A stretch of 64,000 nucleotides of DNA, taken from positions 62,001 to 126,000 of the forward strand of contig JACPGB010000008.1 of NCBI GenBank assembly GCA_016182655.1, written 5' to 3'. The number at the start of each line of letters is the position of its first letter. The first letter of the stretch is position 1. Both the position numbers and the translations under genes were made by a program. Below, piece by piece: positions 60,601 to 64,000 of the stretch. Under the pieces are notes generated by a model, which saw only the letters and a list, made by a program, of their open reading frames with translations, did not search any database and had not been told where the DNA came from. The stretch is from Deltaproteobacteria bacterium (lineage in GTDB: Bacteria > Desulfobacterota > GWC2-55-46).

Positions 60601-63304
60601 TCATCGACTCCTTTGATGCGGCCCATGATTCAGGCCTTATCCCGACCAGACGCTTAGACGACCAGAGAGGTATTCTGGAAGAGACGGTCTGAATCTCGCC
60701 GTTCGGGTCCTTGAACTCAAGCTCGGTCAGGACTTCAGCTGGCCCTCTCATCCCTGCAAGCCCGGATATCATAGTTTTTGCAGACCCGGACCTATCCAGT
60801 GTAAGCTCTTCGCTTTTCAATACAAGTTTCTTTTTCTCCTCATCAGTCTCTTCTGAATCGTCATAGTCGGAAAACCCTCTCCTCCGGGAGAGACCTTCCT
60901 TGACAGGGCCGTTCGAGAACTCCAAACCCTCGAACCCTTTGAATTCCGGAAGACGCCTTGGCTGCACCTGGCTTCTAAACCTTACCTGCGCCCCTCCAGC
61001 GCCACCCCCGGCTAAATATGCCACCGCAAGGTCGACGGGTATCTGTGCGGCCTGGACCATTGTCCCGTCAGGGGGCTTGATGATGCCTTTCATAAGAGGT
61101 ACACGGAATTCTTCCACCCTGAAAGAGCCCGAATCAAATTGAGGTGAGCTTGAATATCGGTCAGCAAAGCCATCGGAGCTGCCGGAACCCTTATCGCCGA
61201 CAAAGAACGTTTGATAATTCCCGAGCTTCGCTTCCCCCGGGATATCCCAGACCGTCTCGGCTATACCGTTGCCATCCCATTTAAGCGGGAACTCGTAGGT
61301 CTGGTCGCTGCCCGAGTGCCTGATGCTCAAAGTCTTCGGGGAAAAAGATTCAGGGACAGACACGCCGTACATGTTATGTCTTCTTAAAAAGTGTTTCATA
61401 TGCAGGGTCTCTCCGGCACGGAGCAGCGACCTATCAAAGACTGTGTGCGCCATTATTGGCCAGCTATCGTATTCTTTTGGGAGTTGAAACCTCCATGGCT
61501 CTATCCCGTTTGTCCAGCCTGAATGGACAAAGGCCATGTCTTTTGCCAAACGGGCCGTAACAAAGAGGCCCCTGCCGTACGCTCCGTTGCCGCAGTTAGG
61601 GACTGCGCTCTCCACGGGCAATCTGCCCAGATCAGCGATACCGTTCGAATCGGTTTTGCCTTTCCACAATATTTTCCCGGCACAGTCCTTCACATCGACC
61701 ATAGCCCCATTTACGGGCCTGCCGGTATCAAGGGCCGTAACCCAGGCGATGGAAGATTCCCTGCCCCATTTAAAATGGACGGACAGATTCGTGACCAGCA
61801 CGGTAGCCGGGACAAACACAGGCTCTGGTCTTCCAAGGAGCGATGAGCCAAGTATGGCGCTTTCGACCTCGACGACATAGAAACCAGACTCCTTGAACTG
61901 TATCCCTATGACCTCAAACGCCCTTGCTCCGCCCGGTTTTGGAATGGAAAGCTTTTTTGCACTGCTCTTCTCCTGATTGCTGAAAACAGATGACCCCCTG
62001 TCTTCTTCATCGTTATACATGTACATCCTATTCAGCCATGAGACTATCTCGTTCTCATTCCCCTTTTTAAGGGAATCGACCTTTAAGATCTGCCCGGTAT
62101 AACTTTCAAGGATGTTTTTGATCTTCCCTATGCCGCCACTGCCGGGCTTAACTATCCGCGCCAGAACCTCGGGCTCGATATTCCTGACTGTAAGGGGAAG
62201 GGCCGGCTGGGCATTAAGCTCAAGTATCCCGAAGCGCGCGGCGAATTTGGCCAGGGGCGGGTATTTATCGGTGCTGACTTTTAACGGGAATTTATCCTTG
62301 TTTATAAGTTTTCTGCCGCCTTCGTCGTTGATTTCCTCAGGGAGTTCCACCATGAAATCCGTATTCTCAGGGAACGGGGCCTTAAAATAGACCGAGTTTA
62401 CGACTATATCGCCGTTTTCGGCCTGCTCTTCAGGCTTTAAAGCCTGGTTTTTCGGGCCTCTTAAAATTATCTTCCCAGCCTGTTTCCACGAAACCGGCGC
62501 TGAAAAACTTACCTCCATCTGCGAGATAGGGATGCAGCCTGCCTGAGGGCTCTCCCTCTCGCAGTGGAACTCTACGGTAAAAGGCTTTCTCGATTTATAA
62601 TTAAATCTCTGCTCAGCATCTGTCGGTACGCCGCTCTTCGATAAAATATCTTTTCCCCAGACCAGGGTCACCGCTGAATCATTCGGGAACCTTTGCCTTG
62701 ATTGGAGGATTATGAACGGCCCTTGCTTCTTCCTGCCCCTTAATCTGCTGATTTGCTGTTTAAGCTCCCCTGAAATAATATTCACGCCGATGCGTTCATT
62801 GATACCCTCTACCAAAAAGAACACATTTGAGAGGACCGATTCTTCGGAGACTTCCGAGTCAAGCTCTATTAAAAAAGCGTTATCTTCAGCTATGCTGTTT
62901 GAGCCTGCGTACGGAGATATAGATCTGACGGCGGGGCCTCCCGTTGAAAAAAAGAATTTTTTCCGCCCCTGTATCTCCTTTCCTGCCAATGTCCTGGTGT
63001 CGGGTTTAAGTGTGAACTCACAGATAATCCCGGCAGGCAAATCCCTTTCAAAGTCATAGACCCAGTTCTTCCCATCCGCCCATCTCTCGGAACCTTTCTC
63101 AGTGCAGCTGATATCAAACGGCTCAACAAGGGCGGGGGAGCCGAAGGGGACCATCTGTTCCGAAAACCTTACGCTCACCTGTCGAACCCCTTTCACGACC
63201 CCTTCGGGGGAAAACATCTCAACGTGAGGACCTTCTTCGGCATGGAGCAGGCTTGATGACAACAACACCAAAAGGATCAGTAAGACCCGCAGTTTGAATT
63301 TCAT
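57614..63304 (-). CDS. Bacterial alpha-2-macroglobulin (YfhM-like)
   Basis: The 1896-residue protein has a signal peptide without a lipobox cysteine (VLLILLVLLSSSLLHA), so unlike E. coli YfhM it may be soluble in the periplasm. MG-type Ig domains fill the first 1000 residues (for example FDRSLLRAGETLHMKHFLRR near 625). The thioester motif is intact: YPYTCLEQRVSR near 1425, in an alpha-helical TED domain. The end has the BAM/anchor-like region with EERSFESFRSYYEFVPKGVF. These proteins trap invading proteases by covalent capture and usually work with PBP1C, which is encoded downstream. The start has GGAGG four bases upstream. Confidence 0.95.
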   Translation of the reverse strand: MKFKLRVLLILLVLLSSSLLHAEEGPHVEMFSPEGVVKGVRQVSVRFSEQMVPFGSPALVEPFDISCTEKGSERWADGKNWVYDFERDLPAGIICEFTLKPDTRTLAGKEIQGRKKFFFSTGGPAVRSISPYAGSNSIAEDNAFLIELDSEVSEESVLSNVFFLVEGINERIGVNIISGELKQQISRLRGRKKQGPFIILQSRQRFPNDSAVTLVWGKDILSKSGVPTDAEQRFNYKSRKPFTVEFHCERESPQAGCIPISQMEVSFSAPVSWKQAGKIILRGPKNQALKPEEQAENGDIVVNSVYFKAPFPENTDFMVELPEEINDEGGRKLINKDKFPLKVSTDKYPPLAKFAARFGILELNAQPALPLTVRNIEPEVLARIVKPGSGGIGKIKNILESYTGQILKVDSLKKGNENEIVSWLNRMYMYNDEEDRGSSVFSNQEKSSAKKLSIPKPGGARAFEVIGIQFKESGFYVVEVESAILGSSLLGRPEPVFVPATVLVTNLSVHFKWGRESSIAWVTALDTGRPVNGAMVDVKDCAGKILWKGKTDSNGIADLGRLPVESAVPNCGNGAYGRGLFVTARLAKDMAFVHSGWTNGIEPWRFQLPKEYDSWPIMAHTVFDRSLLRAGETLHMKHFLRRHNMYGVSVPESFSPKTLSIRHSGSDQTYEFPLKWDGNGIAETVWDIPGEAKLGNYQTFFVGDKGSGSSDGFADRYSSSPQFDSGSFRVEEFRVPLMKGIIKPPDGTMVQAAQIPVDLAVAYLAGGGAGGAQVRFRSQVQPRRLPEFKGFEGLEFSNGPVKEGLSRRRGFSDYDDSEETDEEKKKLVLKSEELTLDRSGSAKTMISGLAGMRGPAEVLTELEFKDPNGEIQTVSSRIPLWSSKRLVGIRPESWAASKESMKFYVGVVDLKGAPAPDTPVKVDIFEQKNYSHRKRLVGGFYAYEHFTEIKRIDTFCEGKTDRAGLLICEGRSPVSGQAILQASVKDDDGNIDFVHKDIWVAGKNQWWFDVGDSDRIDLLPEKKHYEPGEVARFQVRMPFRDATVLVTIEREGILDKIVKRVSGKSPVLEIPIKGNYGPNIFVSALAVRGRVGGIQPTAMVDLGKPAYKLGITEINVGWKSHELKVDVSTERKVYKVREKARVKVSVRTAYGQVPPAGSEIALAAVDEGLLELMPNNSWEILKAMMGRRGYEIDTATAQMHIVGKRHFGLKALPQGGGGGKQATRELFDTLLLWKGRVKLDSKGEAEVEVPINDSITGFRIVAIATGGASLFGTGYTSVRSTQDLIILSGIAPLVREGDSFRSEFTLRNTTDRIMEVELSGRVKGLPEPLKPIAVSLSPGEARETGWDVTSPFGRTSLDYEIEAKEADGSMDKLTVRQKVVPAVAVRTFQATITQLDKDLSLTVKRPEDALPGRGGINIGLRSKLSDGLGGVIEYMKLYPYTCLEQRVSRAVALRDESLWKQIVAEMPGYLDSNGLAKYFPSMREGSEVLTSYIISISNEAGLDIPDEVKAKMLSALNRFAEGSLTRWSSMPTADLAIRKVMAIEAVSRAMKFKVELLNSISIEPNLWPTSTAIDWYNILKRHDGIPDREKRLKEAEQILRSRLNFQGTTMGFSTEGTDNLWWLMVSNDTNSVKLILSMLDSEKWKEDMPRMVRGALGRQKRGAWDLTVSNAWGVLALEKFSAAFEKEPVTGITRARLSEKTGSIDWNEGAKKEKDGIAFSWPSTKEELVINHDGSGKPWATVQSLAAIPLKEPFSSGYRIKKSLIPVEQKQKGSWSRGDIVRVKLEVDAQSDMTWVVINDPIPAGAAILGSGLGRDSKIATTGERKTGRVWPAFEERSFESFRSYYEFVPKGVFSVEYTVRLNQSGSFHLPSTRVEALYSPEMFGEIPNGRFEVTH

Positions 63305-63396
63305 CCGGCCTCCATAGTAAAAAGGAAAACAGTTATTCCTACACTGCTACAAGCCTCTGCCGCAAATACATCTATCACAAGCACGATATTGCCCTA

Positions 63397-63747
63397 TTAG
63401 AACCCTCTACTTAGTCTGAATTCAAACCGGCCGCTCTTTAAGTCCTTATATTTCGGCTCGGCGGTGACAAGCTTTGAGCCTTTAATCGCATCGAGCAATG
63501 CCTGCCTATCGATTGTAACCGTATTCGCTTCCATTTTACCGATATAGCTCCAGCTGTTTTCGCCAGTTTTACAATTATTGCCGGTTGCTTTATCAAACAG
63601 GAGAATTGCTCTTAAAGGCATTCCCGAGGGGACGAATATATATTCCTTCTCCGCATCTTCGTCCATATCCAGGTCAAAAATCACACAGTCTTTTTTTCTG
63701 GCGCATACAGACAAGGCATCGCCGTCATATGAAAGGTCTGTTTTTCC
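63397..63747 (-). pseudogene. 5'-truncated gene of unknown function, cut near an IS end
   Basis: The frame is open from 63747 to the stop at 63397 but has no ATG with a ribosome site; a TTG at 63714 is the first start-like codon. The sequence GKTDLSYDGDALSVCARKKDCVIFDLD, then FVPSGMPLRAILLFDKATGNNCK, looks like the inner part of a secreted protein with cysteine pairs. The N-terminus, including any signal peptide, is missing, and the insertion sequence end lies just upstream. It probably once preceded the alpha-2-macroglobulin gene. Confidence 0.5.
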
Positions 63748-63808
63748 TTATATGCCCTGAACGATATTTGCGTTTACAGTAGGTCTCCCGGTTAAGGCAC
63801 TTCTGAGT

Positions 63809-64000
63809 TTACATCACCGCCTCCTTTTCCTCCATAGGATTTTCATAGACGTACTTTTGATAGAGCTCCATGCCATCTAAAAAGGTCTGCAACGGGGTAC
63901 GCCCCTGGCAGTACCGGCCCTGGTTGGTGCGCTCGGCGTTATACAGGCCATGAAGGCATCGAGGTCGGCCTGTATCTCCTCGATTGTCTTGTAGAGCTTC
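63809..64000 (-). mobile_element. 3' end of an IS481/IS3-like transposase gene, frameshifted and cut by window
   Basis: The minus strand encodes KLYKTIEEIQADLDAFM, then after a one-base shift YNAERTNQGRYCQGRTPLQ and TFLDGMELYQKYVYENP to the stop at 63809. The pattern Y-N-x-E-R-x-x-Q-G and the GRTP block are typical of the C-terminal integrase core of IS481-like and IS3-like transposases. The frameshift near 63950 shows that this copy is inactive, or is a sequencing error. The right end of the element should lie between 63750 and 63809, but no clear inverted repeat can be judged from one end. Confidence 0.75.

Overview
The window comes from a fairly GC-rich, Gram-negative bacterium that is most likely a deltaproteobacterium-type lineage (Desulfobacterota or a relative). 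This rests on gene content: a sigma-54 activator next to a minor-pilin/PilY1 operon, heme d1 synthesis genes beside an A2-type caa3 oxidase, a SemiSWEET, PAS hybrid kinases and an alpha-2-macroglobulin/PBP1C pair. No 16S rRNA gene is present, so the placement is inference. Most of the window is GC-rich and tightly packed. Several AT-richer stretches (about 1.0-4.7, 31-32.5, 42-48 and 53.7-63.7 kb) carry accessory genes.

Layout. 0-1 kb: start of a serine-type aminotransferase gene under a ZTP (pfl) riboswitch with its own promoter and terminator. 1-4.7 kb: AT-rich islet with a phospholipase C-like phosphoesterase, a small partner, a SIR2-domain protein and a membrane protein. 4.7-12.5 kb: respiratory block, with a minus-strand operon siroheme decarboxylase (ahbA, ahbB) - SCO - coxA - coxC - subunit IV - coxB, and divergent nirJ-nirF on plus. 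12.5-13.2 kb: repeats only. 13.2-20.7 kb: signalling and housekeeping genes (ferritin-like/REC fusion, REC protein, SemiSWEET, msrA, hybrid kinase, DUF3592-TPR protein, SDR). 20.7-22.3 kb: radical SAM/SPASM enzyme with a cysteine-free 125-residue partner. 22.5-30.8 kb: minor pilin/PilY1 operon with a candidate sigma-54 promoter, two upstream 16-bp repeats and a bacterial enhancer-binding protein gene. 31-34.5 kb: BrnT/BrnA toxin-antitoxin and an ODP-like/GGDEF diguanylate cyclase. 35-41.8 kb: M48 peptidase remnant, secreted propeller-like protein, and a TetR - adaptor (frameshifted) - permease - ATPase - cytochrome c-prime-like block. 41.9-46.7 kb: minus-strand genes separated by four related scars, each made of a tRNA 3'-end-like piece, a hairpin and a leader. 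46.9-51.5 kb: AAA_14/DUF4143 ATPase, Fic protein, RecD2. 51.9-53.7 kb: phospholipase D-like protein. 54-63.3 kb: PBP1C, two tandem CarboxypepD_reg paralogues and alpha-2-macroglobulin. 63.4-64 kb: a 5'-truncated gene beside the end of an insertion sequence.

How the parts work together. The oxidase operon makes a terminal oxidase with its copper chaperone, while AhbAB, NirJ and NirF make heme d1, the cofactor of cytochrome cd1 nitrite reductase, so this block joins oxygen and nitrite respiration. The structural gene nirS is not in the window. The pilin block makes minor pilins and the PilY1 tip adhesin under its own linked activator. The alpha-2-macroglobulin and PBP1C pair is a known periplasmic defence and repair combination, here with two extra secreted proteins between them.

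The most unusual structures are the four-scar array at 42.3-46.3 kb, in which one scar has replaced the end of hepT so that the toxin frame reads through a tRNA fragment, and the radical SAM/SPASM gene with its small partner. All calls are by eye from sequence and translation; no database search was run.
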